Below, in pieces: positions 17,510-30,148 of a DNA stretch of 64,000 bases. This DNA comes from an uncultured cyanobacterium. Its GTDB lineage: Bacteria > Cyanobacteriota > Cyanobacteriia > Cyanobacteriales > Microcystaceae. The stretch spans positions 1 to 64,000 of the forward strand of contig CAISPN010000022.1 in NCBI GenBank assembly GCA_903887375.1, in the 5' to 3' direction. How positions within the stretch are numbered: the stretch's first letter is position 1; the number at the start of each line of letters is the position of its first letter. A program made the position numbers and the translations under genes. Under the pieces are notes generated by a model. The model was not told the DNA's origin, did not search any database, and saw nothing but the letters and a program-made list of their open reading frames with translations.

Positions 17510-17896
17510 TTAGATTGCTAGCCTGAACCAACGACTATAAAAATTTGCTATTCTCTGCCAAATAAAGGCTTTGGGAAAATTTTTTTCTGTTTCTTTGTAG
17601 TTCATAATTATTTTTTTGCCCAAGGGTGTTAATCTAAAACTATCGGTTAAACCTTGGCCATCTACTTCTCTTCTTAGAACCCCAGTTTGAATCAACCAGT
17701 CAAGTTCACTATCGACCGATATTTCACTCATCTTTTTTTTGGTATATCCATGGTTGAGACCATTGCTCCCAGCAATTGAAAAAAGAGAAACACTCCCTTC
17801 CAACATGCTTGCGAATAATGCTAAGCAAAAAGGAGAACAGATCAAAGAGCGCTTAGCTCTTTCTATTGTGGTTTCTGCGTTAATGCTAATTTGCAC
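17510..17896 (-). CDS. Npun_F0494 family protein
   Basis: A 128-residue soluble basic protein. The segments ERAKRSLICSPFCLALFASM, HGYTKKKMSEISVDSELDWL and IQTGVLRREVDGQGLTDSFR then LTPLGKKI give it a winged-helix-like appearance. They match my recollection of the small cyanobacterial Npun_F0494 family. A DNA-binding role is suggested only by this layout. It is divergent from argS with a 63-base AT-rich gap between starts. Confidence 0.7.
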   Translation of the reverse strand: MQISINAETTIERAKRSLICSPFCLALFASMLEGSVSLFSIAGSNGLNHGYTKKKMSEISVDSELDWLIQTGVLRREVDGQGLTDSFRLTPLGKKIIMNYKETEKNFPKAFIWQRIANFYSRWFRLAI

Positions 17897-17959
17897 AGAT
17901 GTAAATCTTGAGAAAATGTTAAGAAATATTATACTATGTAATTTAGGCTAAAAGATACA

Positions 17960-19723
17960 ATGCGCTCGCTTATTAAACAATTAAATCAAAAATTTATCAT
18001 AGCAATTGAAAAGTACCATAGTATTGGGCTAGATTTGCCTGAGAACCTGGTTTTTCCTGCCTCTAATCCCCAATTCGGTGACTATCAATGTAATATTGCT
18101 CTTTCTCTTGCTAAAAAAGTGGGAGATAAGCCGAGAAATATTGCTCAAAAAATTATCGATAATTTGGAAATAGATGAATTTTGTTTACCTCCTGAAATAG
18201 CTGGTGCTGGATTTATTAATTTAACTTTAAAAAAAGAATATTTAGAAAATTCCTTAGAGCAATTGTTAAAAACATCTCTTGCTCAAGCAATCGATAAAGT
18301 TGATATTCCTCAAAAAATAATTGTAGATTTTTCTAGTCCCAATATAGCTAAAGAAATGCATGTTGGACATTTGAGATCAACGATTATAGGAGATTGTTTA
18401 GCTAGAGTATTGGAATTTAGAGGACATGATGTTCTGCGGCTCAATCATGTTGGAGATTGGGGTACTCAATTTGGGATGCTCATAGCCTATTTAACAGAGG
18501 CTTATCCCGATGCTTTAACTAAGCCTGACGCGTTAGATCTAGGAGATTTAGTTAATTTTTATAAAAAAGCAAAAGAGAGATTTGATCATGATGAACCTTT
18601 TAAAGAAATTGCCAGATTAGAAGTAGTTAAATTGCAATCTGGGGATAGTAATAGTCTTAAAGCTTGGAATTTACTTTGTCAGCAATCTCGCCAAGAGTTT
18701 CAAAAAATCTATAATATTTTAGATATCAGTTTAATAGAAAGGGGTGAATCTTTTTATAATCCTTATCTAGGGCATATTATTGAACTTTTACGCTCCCAAC
18801 AATTATTAGAAGAAAATCAAGGCGCTCATTGTGTATTTCTAGAAGGCTTTAATAATAAAGATGGCCAACCACTTCCTTTGATTGTTCAAAAATCTGATGG
18901 TGGTTATAACTATGCCACAACAGATCTAGCAGCTTTGGAATATAGAGTACTAAAAGATGGCGTAGATAAAATTATATATGTTACTGATGCTGGTCAGTGC
19001 GATCATTTTGCACAAGTTTTTCAAGTTGCCAAAAAAGCCAAAATCCTAACGCAAAAGGTAGAAGCGATACATGTTCCTTTTGGTTTAGTCCAGGGTGAAG
19101 ATGGTAAAAAATTAAAAACCCGCTCAGGAGAAACTGTCAAATTAAAAGATTTACTCACCGAGGCAGTTAAAAGAGCTCGAGATGATCTGCAAACTAGATT
19201 GCTTGAAGAAAATAGAACTGAGACTCAAGATTTTATCGATGAAGTAGCGCAAAAAGTTGGAATTGGTGCGGTCAAATATGCTGATTTGAGCCAAAATCGT
19301 ATCAGTAATTATATATTTAGTTTTGATAAAATGCTTGCCCTGCAAGGGAATACTGCTCCTTATATGCTCTATGCCTATGCTAGGATTCAGGGTATTAATA
19401 GAGAGAACCAAGTCAATCAACAGTTTATTACTACCTCTTCTCCACAAATTATCCTTGAAGATGAAACTGAGGTTATTCTAGCTAAAGCTCTATTAGAATT
19501 ACCAGAGGTTTTAGAGCAAGTAGAAAGAGAACTGCAACCTAATCGACTTTGCGAGTACCTCTATGAGCTCAGTAGAAAGTTTAATAAATTTTATGAAAAT
19601 TGTCAAGTACTCAAATCAAACGAGCCACTTCGATCTTCTCGTTTGGGTTTATGTTATCTAACTGCCAATACCTTACGCCTTGGACTTTCACTCCTAGGAA
19701 TCAAGACACTAGAAAGAATGTAA
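17960..19723 (+). CDS. argS: Arginyl-tRNA synthetase
   Basis: A class I synthetase that charges tRNA-Arg. The 587-residue protein has the N-terminal Add-1 domain, then the HIGH-type motif in [20 protein letters not shown] (about residue 130) and [17 protein letters not shown]. The catalytic domain includes [18 protein letters not shown] and [20 protein letters not shown], where many ArgRS lack a canonical KMSK. The C-terminal DALR anticodon domain starts near [20 protein letters not shown]. The pgm gene follows after 36 bases and may be co-transcribed. Confidence 0.97.
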   Translation: MRSLIKQLNQKFIIAIEKYHSIGLDLPENLVFPASNPQFGDYQCNIALSLAKKVGDKPRNIAQKIIDNLEIDEFCLPPEIAGAGFINLTLKKEYLENSLEQLLKTSLAQAIDKVDIPQKIIVDFSSPNIAKEMHVGHLRSTIIGDCLARVLEFRGHDVLRLNHVGDWGTQFGMLIAYLTEAYPDALTKPDALDLGDLVNFYKKAKERFDHDEPFKEIARLEVVKLQSGDSNSLKAWNLLCQQSRQEFQKIYNILDISLIERGESFYNPYLGHIIELLRSQQLLEENQGAHCVFLEGFNNKDGQPLPLIVQKSDGGYNYATTDLAALEYRVLKDGVDKIIYVTDAGQCDHFAQVFQVAKKAKILTQKVEAIHVPFGLVQGEDGKKLKTRSGETVKLKDLLTEAVKRARDDLQTRLLEENRTETQDFIDEVAQKVGIGAVKYADLSQNRISNYIFSFDKMLALQGNTAPYMLYAYARIQGINRENQVNQQFITTSSPQIILEDETEVILAKALLELPEVLEQVERELQPNRLCEYLYELSRKFNKFYENCQVLKSNEPLRSSRLGLCYLTANTLRLGLSLLGIKTLERM

Positions 19724-21394
<1,671 letters not shown>

Positions 21395-21399
21395 CTAGT

Positions 21400-21435
21400 A
21401 AGTTATGCTTCAGCTAACAAACTGAGGCATAACTT
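21400..21435. terminator. Hairpin spanning the pgm/oxidoreductase convergent junction
   Basis: Arms AAGTTATGCTTCAG (21400-21413) and CTGAGGCATAACTT (21422-21435) pair over 14 positions, with one U-G wobble on the plus strand, around the 8-base loop CTAACAAA. It lies 5 bases after the pgm stop, so it could terminate pgm transcription, although no T-run follows. The minus-strand gene's stop codon and last codons are inside the same hairpin. Confidence 0.6.
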
Positions 21436-22402
21436 CTGCTGCTGTGAAAACTCCGTAAATTTGTCTTTGTTGTAGGGCTATGCCACTTTTTAAATAGCCA
21501 AAAGCCGGTCCACAGACATTGGCTGCCATGCTGGTTTCATCCCCTAGGATAAAAGTATGAGTTGAAATTTTGCCTTCAAAGGTTCTGCCAGTCACCTTGA
21601 CATTGGTGCTCAGGGGTTTTTTGGCATTGCGGGTATCTACCACTCCACCTACTTTGACTTGATCTCGTGAGCAAATTCCCAATCTCTCTAGCATCAAATC
21701 ATCTGCATGTTCCATATTTTCTAGCTTGAGAATGCCATTTGTCGATTCAAGTAGCGCCTCTACTTCTTGATCGCTCATGGTTCTAGCTTGTTCTATGTTA
21801 TAGCCTGCCAAATGTCCAATATCCTCGCGTATGGTGGCTCTATAGGATTCCCAATTGGCAATTCCTACACCGAAAGTAATTTCAACTTGATGTACTTCAC
21901 TATAACTTTGGGCTGCAATAGTTGCTACAGCAGTCAATAGCCCTGGAGTAGCACCACAACCTGAAAGATAGGTAATCCCGGCTTTTTGTAAGCTTTCTTG
22001 CTTGAGCAACATCAATTCTAAAGCGCTAGTTCTCTTGAGGGCATCTACCAAAACTCCGCGCCAGCCTAATGCTTGAAAAAGATCTACCACATCGGAGATG
22101 AATGTGTTGGGTAAATTAGGCAGAGCCATGAAATAGCCATCTACATCTGCTATTTGAATCAACTCTTTAATCGAATCAGTACTAAGTTTACCCAAATGTC
22201 CAATCGTACCTCTTTCACGATGCGCTTTAATTGCCAGTTCAGCGTCGATTCCCTCTTTTTGGTATAGATAGCCATGCAAATCAGCTGTGGCTACGAACTT
22301 CATCTGTTTTTTGCCATATAAAACCCTAGCTGCTGCCTGTCCCAGTCCGCCAAAACCTAGCACACCGACTTTAATTGGTTCTTTACTGTCTAATTTGCTC
22401 AT
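21410..22402 (-). CDS. Saccharopine dehydrogenase-like oxidoreductase
   Basis: A 330-residue Rossmann-fold oxidoreductase. The nucleotide-binding loop is at the N terminus ([19 protein letters not shown]), followed by [18 protein letters not shown] and [21 protein letters not shown] central [20 protein letters not shown] segment is likely part of the active-site region. Cyanobacterial homologues are generally annotated as saccharopine dehydrogenase-like. The true substrate is not known to me, and lysine-pathway function should not be assumed. Its 3' terminal codons are part of the junction hairpin with pgm. Confidence 0.8.
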   Translation of the reverse strand: MSKLDSKEPIKVGVLGFGGLGQAAARVLYGKKQMKFVATADLHGYLYQKEGIDAELAIKAHRERGTIGHLGKLSTDSIKELIQIADVDGYFMALPNLPNTFISDVVDLFQALGWRGVLVDALKRTSALELMLLKQESLQKAGITYLSGCGATPGLLTAVATIAAQSYSEVHQVEITFGVGIANWESYRATIREDIGHLAGYNIEQARTMSDQEVEALLESTNGILKLENMEHADDLMLERLGICSRDQVKVGGVVDTRNAKKPLSTNVKVTGRTFEGKISTHTFILGDETSMAANVCGPAFGYLKSGIALQQRQIYGVFTAAEVMPQFVS

Positions 22403-22455
22403 TTTCTAACTAGATTGCGCAACAAACTAATTATAAGTCTCAGCCGGGTTATTTT

Positions 22456-23790
22456 TTAAGCAGCTTTTTCTAGCAGTTGCAGAAATTCTCTTTCAAAAAC
22501 TACTTGGGAGCGATTAGTCTTGCCCCCAATATAAATTGAGTTACCTTCTTGCAAAATCCAGATTTGTGAATAGGAAAGATAGCTCATCACTACGCCCAAC
22601 ATCAGCAGTGCAAAGCCTAAATAAACCAGAGGAACTCCAGGATCTCCTTTAATCTGCAATCCCGTACTACCTACTAATTCTACTAATTTGACATTGACTC
22701 CATTAATTGGGAGTATCATCCCCTCACGCATAGCACTGACTAGTTGCCCCTTGCCATCATAGACGACAACTGTTCCTTGCAAATCTTTGGCAATTAGGGA
22801 AATTCCTTCACTCAAATCAGTCTTAGTTGGTACCCAGGTTCCCCAAATTTGTCCTTCGTTATTTTTGGTTTTAAGCGGGGCCATTGGTAGTTGAAAAATT
22901 GGACTGTTATTGAGTTGCACTTTGACTCCGGCAATGGACCAGTTAGTTTGATAGAAGGTTACACCTTTGTACCTTAAAGGTTCATTGACCTTGATGGTTT
23001 TGCGATCTAGCTCCTTGCCATCAGGATCGACTACAGATAAATCAGAGTAAAACTGCTCAATATTGCCATTGGCTCCGTAATCAATCCAAAAGCGATTAAC
23101 CTTGATTGCTATATCTTTGGGCAGATATGAGCTAGAAAAGACGCCATATTTAAAAATATTTTTAATCTCAAAAGTTTGTCCACTTGGGATCATCTCTTGG
23201 GCCACAAAACCAGTTAAAATTCCCATAATAGCTCCAGCTATTATAACCAGCATGGCAATATGCACAATAATAGGTCCCACTTTACCCAAAATCCCTTTAT
23301 GAGCATAGAAAGAGTTATTTTCCTGGAATGTTTTATAGCCACTTTTTTTTAAAATTTGCTCAATTGATTCAATATTGCCATTGTCAATTTGGCTACTGAA
23401 AGCTAGCTTTTGAAATTGACGTACTTGCCGGTAGAATTTCCAGTTTTTAGTGGCTTTTAGAGCAGGTAATTGTCTTGTAAAGGTGCAGGTTGTCAAGCTT
23501 AGAGCAAAAAGCACTAGGATAGAGATAAACCAAAAGGTACTATATACATGGTTTAATCCCAAAAAAAGAATCACTTTCCAGCTTAAAAAACCAAAAAGAG
23601 CTGGATTTTCTGGATAATTTTGCTGATAAAAGCTCTGGCTCTCACTTTGCTCGATCACAGTACCACTGATACTGAATAGGGCAATAATCAGCAATAGGGC
23701 AATTGCTAGTCTGAGATCGGCAACTAACTTGATTATTGAGAAAAAACTATTTTTTAAAAAAGGAGTAGGGGAATTTTTAACAGCAGCCAT
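22456..23790 (-). CDS. ccs1: Cytochrome c biogenesis protein Ccs1 (ResB-like)
   Basis: Ccs1/CcsB is the ResB-type partner of CcsA in system II cytochrome c maturation, which relays heme across the thylakoid or plasma membrane for cytochromes f and c6. The 444-residue protein begins with a cytoplasmic stretch and a helix ([20 protein letters not shown]), then [17 protein letters not shown] second pair of helices and a third ([20 protein letters not shown], with a conserved His) follow. A large lumenal domain comes next ([40 protein letters not shown]), and the last helix is [20 protein letters not shown]. ccsA is not in the window. Confidence 0.95.
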   Translation of the reverse strand: MAAVKNSPTPFLKNSFFSIIKLVADLRLAIALLLIIALFSISGTVIEQSESQSFYQQNYPENPALFGFLSWKVILFLGLNHVYSTFWFISILVLFALSLTTCTFTRQLPALKATKNWKFYRQVRQFQKLAFSSQIDNGNIESIEQILKKSGYKTFQENNSFYAHKGILGKVGPIIVHIAMLVIIAGAIMGILTGFVAQEMIPSGQTFEIKNIFKYGVFSSSYLPKDIAIKVNRFWIDYGANGNIEQFYSDLSVVDPDGKELDRKTIKVNEPLRYKGVTFYQTNWSIAGVKVQLNNSPIFQLPMAPLKTKNNEGQIWGTWVPTKTDLSEGISLIAKDLQGTVVVYDGKGQLVSAMREGMILPINGVNVKLVELVGSTGLQIKGDPGVPLVYLGFALLMLGVVMSYLSYSQIWILQEGNSIYIGGKTNRSQVVFEREFLQLLEKAA

Positions 23791-23955
23791 TGAGAACCGG
23801 TCAAATTAGAGCTATACCCCTATATTGTATATCTGGGCAAGTTAATATTTGGCTCCCTTGAAGGTCAATTAGCTTGTCAAAATGTTCAAATACGCACTGT
23901 TTTAGGCTTCCAGACTAAAGTAAAATGGCATATTGAATATTTTTAAAAGGTACCT

Positions 23956-25158
23956 ATGGGTCGCGCTAATAAAGTAGTTTTGGCATATTCAGGTGGAGTA
24001 GACACCTCTGTCTGTATTCCTTATCTTAAACACCAATGGGGTGTAGAAGAAATTATCACCCTAGCTGCAGATTTAGGACAAGGTGATGAACTTGGTCCTA
24101 TTCAAGAAAAAGCCCTTCGCTGCGGTGCGATAGAGTCCCTAGTAGAAAACGCGCAGGAAGATTTTGTTAGAAATTATGCTTTTCCTGCCATTAGAGCTAA
24201 TGCTCTTTACGAAAATCGTTATCCCCTTTCTACAGCTTTGGCTCGTCCTTTGATTGCCAAATTGTTAGTAAGTGCGGCTGAAAAATATGGAGCTGATGCC
24301 GTTGCCCATGGTTGTACAGGCAAAGGAAATGATCAAGTCAGATTTGATTTGGGCATCACCGCGCTCAATCCCAATTTAAAAATTTTGGCTCCCGCTAGAG
24401 AATGGGGAATGAGCCGTGAAGAGACAATAGCTTATGGTGAGAAATTTGGCGTTGAATCTCCTGTAAAAAAATCTTCTCCCTTTAGTATTGATCGCAATTT
24501 GCTAGGTAGAAGTATTGAGGCTGGACCTTTAGAAGATCCTTATACTGAACCACCAGAAGAAATTTATTTGATGACCAAAGCCATCAAAGACACTCCAGAT
24601 GAACCTGAATATGTCGAAATAGGTTTTGAAGGTGGCTATCCTGTCAGCCTAAATGGTCAAGCCCTCGATCCAGTTCAACTGATAACTCAGCTTAATGAAA
24701 AAGTAGGCAATCACGGTATCGGTCGACTGGATATGATCGAAAATCGGGTAGTCGGGATCAAGTCTCGCGAGATTTATGAAGCGCCTGCTTTACTTGTACT
24801 GATTGATGCTCACCGAGACATAGAAAGCCTTACCCTCACTGGAGATGTAACCCAGTATAAAAGGGGAATTGAAGATACATACGGTCAATTGATTTATCGT
24901 GGACTTTGGTATAGTCCGCTTAAAGAGGCTTTAGATGCCTTTATTGAAGAGACCCAAAAGCGCGTTACCGGCACAGTGCGTATTAAACTATTTAAGGGCA
25001 ATGCTCAAGTAGTTGGTCGCTTTTCCGAAAATTCAATCTATGCTCCAGATCTGGCAACCTATGGTTCAGATGATCAATTTGATCACAAAGCAGCAGAAGG
25101 CTTCATCTATATTTGGGGATTGCCTACCCGCGTTTGGTCACAAAAAACCAGAGGTTAA
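23956..25158 (+). CDS. argG: Argininosuccinate synthase
   Basis: Catalyses ATP-dependent joining of citrulline and aspartate in arginine synthesis. The 400-residue protein has the N-type ATP pyrophosphatase P-loop [17 protein letters not shown] near the start. It also carries [20 protein letters not shown] and [17 protein letters not shown], typical of the family, and ends [12 protein letters not shown]. Upstream is a 165-base gap shared with divergent ccs1; AAAGGT precedes the ATG. A short hairpin follows the stop, then upp. Confidence 0.97.
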   Translation: MGRANKVVLAYSGGVDTSVCIPYLKHQWGVEEIITLAADLGQGDELGPIQEKALRCGAIESLVENAQEDFVRNYAFPAIRANALYENRYPLSTALARPLIAKLLVSAAEKYGADAVAHGCTGKGNDQVRFDLGITALNPNLKILAPAREWGMSREETIAYGEKFGVESPVKKSSPFSIDRNLLGRSIEAGPLEDPYTEPPEEIYLMTKAIKDTPDEPEYVEIGFEGGYPVSLNGQALDPVQLITQLNEKVGNHGIGRLDMIENRVVGIKSREIYEAPALLVLIDAHRDIESLTLTGDVTQYKRGIEDTYGQLIYRGLWYSPLKEALDAFIEETQKRVTGTVRIKLFKGNAQVVGRFSENSIYAPDLATYGSDDQFDHKAAEGFIYIWGLPTRVWSQKTRG

Positions 25159-25165
25159 GCATTTT

Positions 25166-25190
25166 GGGAATAGCTAGATTGACTATTCCC
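25166..25190 (+). terminator. Hairpin after argG
   Basis: GGGAATAG (25166-25173) pairs with CTATTCCC (25183-25190) around a 9-base loop, 8 bases after the argG stop and before upp. The downstream sequence is AT-rich but lacks a clean T-run, so it is a weak intrinsic terminator or an intercistronic stem that tunes read-through. Confidence 0.5.
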
Positions 25191-25215
25191 TCTAAATTAT
25201 TCCCTATATTTCTCT

Positions 25216-25872
25216 ATGTCCATACAACTACGTGTCTATGTTCCAGAACATCCACTTATTAAGCATTGGCTAGCAGTAGCTAGGGATAAATACAGTCCGA
25301 CTCCTCTATTTAAAACGGCAATGGTGGAGTTGGGCCGTTGGTTAACCTATGAGGCTACACGCCATTGGTTAACTACGGTAGATACCGAACTAGAGACTCC
25401 TTTGTCCATAGCTCAAGCTACTGTAATTGATCCTAGAATCAAACCTGTTATTGTTCCTATTTTGCGCGCAGGGTTATCTTTCTTAGAAGGTGTTCAATCT
25501 GTTGTGCCTTTTAGTAATGCTCCTGTTTATCATTTCGGTTTGGTCAGAGATGAAAATACATTAGAAAATACTTGCTATCTCAATAAATTACCAACGCAGT
25601 TTACTCCAGAGAGCCATATTTTAGTTCTTGAGCCTATGTTGGCTACCGGGGGCTCTCTGGCTCGTTGCCTCCAAGAAATCTCCAATAGAGCAGGACAAAT
25701 AGAAAATATCAGAGTAATTTCGGCTATTGCTTCCCATCAAGCCTTACAAAAATTAGCGAAAGAATACCCCGATTTGCAGATACATCTGGCTATGATTGAT
25801 CCAGAGCTAGATGAAAATGGTTTTATCGTTCCTGGTCTAGGGGATGCAGGTGATCGCGCATTTGGCACTTAA
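25216..25872 (+). CDS. upp: Uracil phosphoribosyltransferase
   Basis: Salvages uracil to UMP with PRPP. The 218-residue protein has the PRPP-binding loop ILVLEPMLATGGSLARCLQ (about residues 136-154; many bacterial enzymes have DPMLATGGS, here the first acid is Glu). It also has the uracil-binding tail LDENGFIVPGLGDAGDRAFG, and VPILRAGLSFLEGVQSVVP. The product is cytoplasmic. It is followed by a small membrane-anchored gene 24 bases downstream. Confidence 0.95.
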   Translation: MSIQLRVYVPEHPLIKHWLAVARDKYSPTPLFKTAMVELGRWLTYEATRHWLTTVDTELETPLSIAQATVIDPRIKPVIVPILRAGLSFLEGVQSVVPFSNAPVYHFGLVRDENTLENTCYLNKLPTQFTPESHILVLEPMLATGGSLARCLQEISNRAGQIENIRVISAIASHQALQKLAKEYPDLQIHLAMIDPELDENGFIVPGLGDAGDRAFGT

Positions 25873-25896
25873 ATTAATAAAGGGATATTATAGATA

Positions 25897-26175
25897 ATGA
25901 GTGGAGAAGGGAAGTTTGCAGGTGGATTTTTAGTAGGCGCTATTTTTGGTTCAGTCCTAGGCGGGGTATTTGCTATCGCTTGGCAGAAAAATTTACCAGA
26001 GGGTGAGGATATAAGCTTACTAAAGTTTAAGCGAGAAAAACAAGGGAGTAATCCCCGGCGCAACCTAGAAGACCAGATTGCTCAGATTCGCTCTTCTATG
26101 GACGATATGAATGAACAACTCGGAGCGGTTATAGAACAATCCGCTCAAGCGGCTAAATCTCAAGCAGAGCAATAG
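25897..26175 (+). CDS. Small YtxH-like membrane protein
   Basis: A 92-residue protein with one glycine-rich N-terminal helix (FAGGFLVGAIFGSVLGGVFA, about residues 7-26) and a charged, helical tail (NLEDQIAQIRSSMDDMNEQL). The layout is that of YtxH/gas-vesicle-protein-like small proteins, many of which are stress-linked. No specific function can be claimed. It sits 24 bases from upp and 23 bases before the helicase gene in the same direction. Confidence 0.65.
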   Translation: MSGEGKFAGGFLVGAIFGSVLGGVFAIAWQKNLPEGEDISLLKFKREKQGSNPRRNLEDQIAQIRSSMDDMNEQLGAVIEQSAQAAKSQAEQ

Positions 26176-26198
26176 ATCTGTCCAATTATTATAGTTAA

Positions 26199-29084
26199 AT
26201 GATTACCTCTAATCTTCCTCCTTTGGATCCCAAAGAGATTTTTCCCTTTAAATTAGACAAGTTTCAAGAAAAAGCAATAGCTTGTTTAGATGAGGGAAAA
26301 TCGGTGGTAGTTTGCGCTCCTACTGGTTCGGGTAAAACTGTAATTGGTGAGTATGCCATCTACCGAGCGATTAGTTGTGGTAAAAGGTTATTTTATACAA
26401 CACCTCTTAAAGCCCTTTCTAATCAAAAATTTCGAGATTTTCAAACCCATTTTGAAAATTCTCATAAAGTAGGATTGATCACTGGCGATATTTTGATTAA
26501 TCCTGATGCTCCTATCGTTGTAATGACCACAGAGATTTTTCGCAATATGCTCTACGAAACTCCTATAGGTCAGGTAGGAACCTCCTTAGAAGATGTGGGT
26601 ATAGTAGTTCTTGATGAGTGTCATTACATCAGTGATCGTGGCAGAGGTACTGTCTGGGAAGAATCGATCATCTACTGCCCAAAAACTATTCAGATATTGG
26701 CCCTATCAGCAAGTGTTGGCAATCCAGAAGAATTAACAGACTGGATCAATAGAGTAAGGCTACAGGGCAAATCTAATCAAGCTGAAAATAGTTGTGAATT
26801 AGTAAATTCAGATTTTCGACCAGTACCTTTACAGTTTTTATTCAGTACAAAAGAAGGATTATATCCCCTTTTAGATAATAAGAATAACAAGCTCAATCCT
26901 AAATTAAAGGCAAAAATACCAAAAGGAAGAAGATTAAGAAGGGATGACTGTCCCAGCGTCAGCACAATCATTGAGCAGCTCAGAGCTAGAAATTTATTGC
27001 CTGCTATCTATGTGATATTTAGTCGCAGGGGATGCGAACAGGCTCTTAAAGAAATTAATACTCTCGATTTAGTCAATGAAAATGAAGCTAAAGAATTGAT
27101 CTATCATTTGCTCAATTTCTTTTTGGAGGAGAATATTGAACTGCAAGATAAAATCCTCACATTTTTACAAGAGAATTCTTCTCCTTTGTACCCTAAATTA
27201 ATGGATTTTTTAGCTAATCCTTTTGAGGCTCGCGAACAACTGCTGGATTTTTTGCAAGAAAATCTCTCAATCAAACAGGGGCTTTTTCATCTGATTGTCA
27301 AAAATACCGAATTTGTCAGACTAGAGCAATTAGAATCTCTCTCTAGAGGGATCGCTATGCATCATGCTGGTGTTTTGCCAGTTTGGAAAGAATTAGTAGA
27401 AAAGCTTTTTGAAATTGGATTGGTTAAGGTAGTATTTGCCACAGCTACTCTTTCAGCCGGGATAAATATGCCAGCAAGAACTACAGTCATCTCAGCGCTT
27501 TCTAAAAGAACTGATGATGGACATAGTATGCTCACAGCTTCTGAATTTGTCCAAATTGCCGGTAGAGCTGGCAGAAGGGGAAAAGATGAGGTTGGCTATG
27601 TTGTTACTATTCAATCTCCCTATGAAGGAGTTAGAGAAGCCTCTTACCTGGCAACGGCTAAAGTAGAACCTCTCAAAAGCTGTTTTACCCCCTCTTATGG
27701 TATGGTTCTCAATCTGCTACAAAAACACAGCATTGAAGAGGCAAAAGATCTTCTAGAAAGTAGTTTTGCTGAATATCTATCGGGCTTGCGCCTAGAGCCT
27801 CAAAGACAGTCGATTAATGAGTTGAATACCGCTCTAGCTAAGCTCAATGTGGAATTAGCTGGTACTGCTCCTGAGGAATTTAGCAGCTATGAAAAATTAA
27901 AAGAAAGAATTAGGATTGAAGAGCATATATTCAAACTACTCAAGCAGCAAGCCCAAGAACTCCTAGCTCAAGAAACTATTTCGCAAGTTGGTAAACTTGC
28001 CTTGGGCAGTATTGTTTATCTCAAGGGTAAACATATCCCTTTAAAAGAGCCGGTTGCTGCAGTATTAATAGCCAGACGCCATGGTTCAGGCTTAGGAGAT
28101 GATCTAATTTGTTTGGGAAGTGATAATCGCTGGTATATTGCGCCAGCATCAGATGTTTTAGAGATTATTCCCTCTAATATTCCACTTTCTTTGATTGAGC
28201 AAATTTTTCTGCCAGATCTTGAAAGTCTCAATCTTGGCCCAGGGCCGCGTAGTGATGAAAGTACCATTTTTGTGATAGAAAAGTTGGCTCAATTAAACTT
28301 AAATAGAGCCCCTATGCCACCAGAAGTAATCCAACAGAGAGAAAGTCTTCTATCAGTTCAAGCTCAATTAGAAAAGCATCCCCTTTCTAAGCGTAAAAAT
28401 CCAGGACGTCTTTTAAAAATTCATCATCAAAGGTTACTTTTGCGCGAACAACTTCACCAAGAGCAGATCAACTTCAAAAAACACCAGTCTCGTAAATCTT
28501 ACTATTGGGAAGAGTTTCTAAATTTGATTGAAATCTTGAGACAGTTTAAGGCCTTAGATGGTTATTTACCTACTAGTTTGGGCGAAGCTGCTGCTGCTAT
28601 CAGGGGAGAAAATGAACTGTGGGTAGGTTTGGCTTTGGCTTCAGGAGCCTTTGATAATCTAGAAGCTCCTCATTTGGCTGCTGCACTTAGTGCTCTAATT
28701 ACCGAACCTCTGCGCCCTGAAACTTGGACTAATTACCAATGCTCTGTGGAGGTATTAGATTGTTTTAAAACTTCTTTATCAAATCATCCTGATTTGACTT
28801 TAAGAGAGATTCGCCGTAAATTGTATCAAGCCCAGAGTCATCATGATATTACTATACCGGTGTGGTTAGAGACTCAATTACTTGGTCTAGTTGAGCAATG
28901 GGCAATGGGTCTTGAGTGGCAGCAACTGCTAGAAAATACCAGTCTCGATGAGGGAGATTTAGTCAGGTTATTTAGAAGAACTATTGATGTACTCTGGCAA
29001 ATTCCCCAGATTCCCCATATTCCTTCTTCTTTGATTGGTAAAGCAAGAGAGGCTATCACCTTGCTCAAAAGATTTCCAATTTAA
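26199..29084 (+). CDS. Ski2-like DEAD/DEAH-box RNA helicase
   Basis: A 961-residue superfamily 2 helicase. RecA1 has the Walker A APTGSGKTVIGEYAIYRA (about residue 40), motif Ia YTTPLKALSNQKFRDFQ, motif II VLDECHYISDRGRGTVWEES and motif III ALSASVGN. RecA2 has FATATLSAGINMPARTTVIS and motif VI QIAGRAGRRGKDEVG. A long insertion with Leu/Glu-rich helices lies between motifs III and IV (about residues 210-380). The C terminus matches a DSHCT-type region (NLNRAPMPPEVIQQ onward), as in Mtr4/Ski2 and chloroplast ISE2. RNA processing or decay is the expected role by family, but the substrates are unknown. Confidence 0.88.
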   Translation: MITSNLPPLDPKEIFPFKLDKFQEKAIACLDEGKSVVVCAPTGSGKTVIGEYAIYRAISCGKRLFYTTPLKALSNQKFRDFQTHFENSHKVGLITGDILINPDAPIVVMTTEIFRNMLYETPIGQVGTSLEDVGIVVLDECHYISDRGRGTVWEESIIYCPKTIQILALSASVGNPEELTDWINRVRLQGKSNQAENSCELVNSDFRPVPLQFLFSTKEGLYPLLDNKNNKLNPKLKAKIPKGRRLRRDDCPSVSTIIEQLRARNLLPAIYVIFSRRGCEQALKEINTLDLVNENEAKELIYHLLNFFLEENIELQDKILTFLQENSSPLYPKLMDFLANPFEAREQLLDFLQENLSIKQGLFHLIVKNTEFVRLEQLESLSRGIAMHHAGVLPVWKELVEKLFEIGLVKVVFATATLSAGINMPARTTVISALSKRTDDGHSMLTASEFVQIAGRAGRRGKDEVGYVVTIQSPYEGVREASYLATAKVEPLKSCFTPSYGMVLNLLQKHSIEEAKDLLESSFAEYLSGLRLEPQRQSINELNTALAKLNVELAGTAPEEFSSYEKLKERIRIEEHIFKLLKQQAQELLAQETISQVGKLALGSIVYLKGKHIPLKEPVAAVLIARRHGSGLGDDLICLGSDNRWYIAPASDVLEIIPSNIPLSLIEQIFLPDLESLNLGPGPRSDESTIFVIEKLAQLNLNRAPMPPEVIQQRESLLSVQAQLEKHPLSKRKNPGRLLKIHHQRLLLREQLHQEQINFKKHQSRKSYYWEEFLNLIEILRQFKALDGYLPTSLGEAAAAIRGENELWVGLALASGAFDNLEAPHLAAALSALITEPLRPETWTNYQCSVEVLDCFKTSLSNHPDLTLREIRRKLYQAQSHHDITIPVWLETQLLGLVEQWAMGLEWQQLLENTSLDEGDLVRLFRRTIDVLWQIPQIPHIPSSLIGKAREAITLLKRFPI

Positions 29085-29270
29085 ATTATTTAAGTAAAAA
29101 AAGATTTTTCTATCTCGCAATCCTTGACTGGCCTAAAATTGCACCATGAGATTGACAAAAACATTGTAAGACTGTTAATTTAGTACCATAAAGCATATAA
29201 CGTAAGTACATATTTCAATGAAAAAATCAATATTCTTAGTAACAAATCTTTTAATTTCTTTAATAGAAGG

Positions 29271-29972
29271 CTAGGACGGAACCAAACTGATAATAGTATT
29301 CAGAAAAATTGAAAAAACAGTTGAGAAGAAAATAAATGAAAAAAAACTTTGTACTATAATAATTCCTCTCATTGCTGTTTTATTTGCATTTACATCACTG
29401 ACAGAATACCCTAAAGAAACGGTGAATGCTAGATAGAAAAAGTCTAAATAGCATGGAAGATTGGTTCCTGGAAAAATTAAACCTCCATGTATACCATTTT
29501 CATAAGGGATCCCATTTTTATCTTTGACATCATAGAAAAGCCGACAATAATAAATTGCAAATTTAGTGGTTATTATTAACCAGGACAATATTATGGCAAG
29601 AATACTAAGTGAGAATGGGAATATATAATCAACTATATCCTTTCGATGGTGTATCAAGGAATTAAGTAGTACGCCGACACCCAAAAGGCTAAGCAATGTC
29701 ATTATAGCTACCATTAAAATCAATAGCTTTAGTTTTGATTTAAGGTTTAAATTTTTTCTCTTAGTAAACTCTCCATCGACGGTCAATATCAATGTAAATG
29801 CCAATACTAGGTAAAAAATACTACCAATCACCCATGACAATAATAAGGATATTTTCCAACCTAATGGATCTAGAAATATTAAAAATACAAAAATAGAAGT
29901 AATTACAAAAATTAAGAATCGATTTTCTTCACTAAGGTTTAAAGCATATCTTCGGAATTTATTTATCTTCAT
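29271..29972 (-). CDS. DUF1345 family membrane protein
   Basis: A 233-residue protein with about six hydrophobic helices. The C-terminal half has the family pattern: FAIYYCRLFYDVKD, GGLIFPGTNLPCYLDFFYLA, FTVSLGYSVSDVNANKTAMR and a final helix. This resembles DUF1345 proteins, in which the SDV...MR segment and a preceding FPG...P.Y.DF.Y are conserved. A two-pore-channel-like topology has been suggested by appearance only. Upstream is a 176-base AT-rich gap before the divergent FUSC gene. The 186 bases downstream, to the helicase, hold no gene. Confidence 0.75.
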   Translation of the reverse strand: MKINKFRRYALNLSEENRFLIFVITSIFVFLIFLDPLGWKISLLLSWVIGSIFYLVLAFTLILTVDGEFTKRKNLNLKSKLKLLILMVAIMTLLSLLGVGVLLNSLIHHRKDIVDYIFPFSLSILAIILSWLIITTKFAIYYCRLFYDVKDKNGIPYENGIHGGLIFPGTNLPCYLDFFYLAFTVSLGYSVSDVNANKTAMRGIIIVQSFFSFIFFSTVFSIFLNTIISLVPS

Positions 29973-30148
29973 AAAATTTACATAAAGATTAATTATTACT
30001 TTAATTAGCAGTTAATACTATTTTTTATCTTATACATAAATACTAATTCTGAATAGATATTTTTCGTCAACTTCATGATAAGTTTAAGTGAACGATGAGA
30101 GTGAACTAGTAGTTTGATTTAGGTTTGCTCAAGAAACCTCTAGATAAT

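Noticed and set aside
29152-29180. TTGACA, 17 bases, TTAATT: a sigma-70-like promoter pointing rightwards
   Set aside because: It has no plus-strand gene before the antisense end of DUF1345, and one imperfect -10 match in AT-rich DNA is expected by chance. An antisense RNA cannot be excluded but is not supported.
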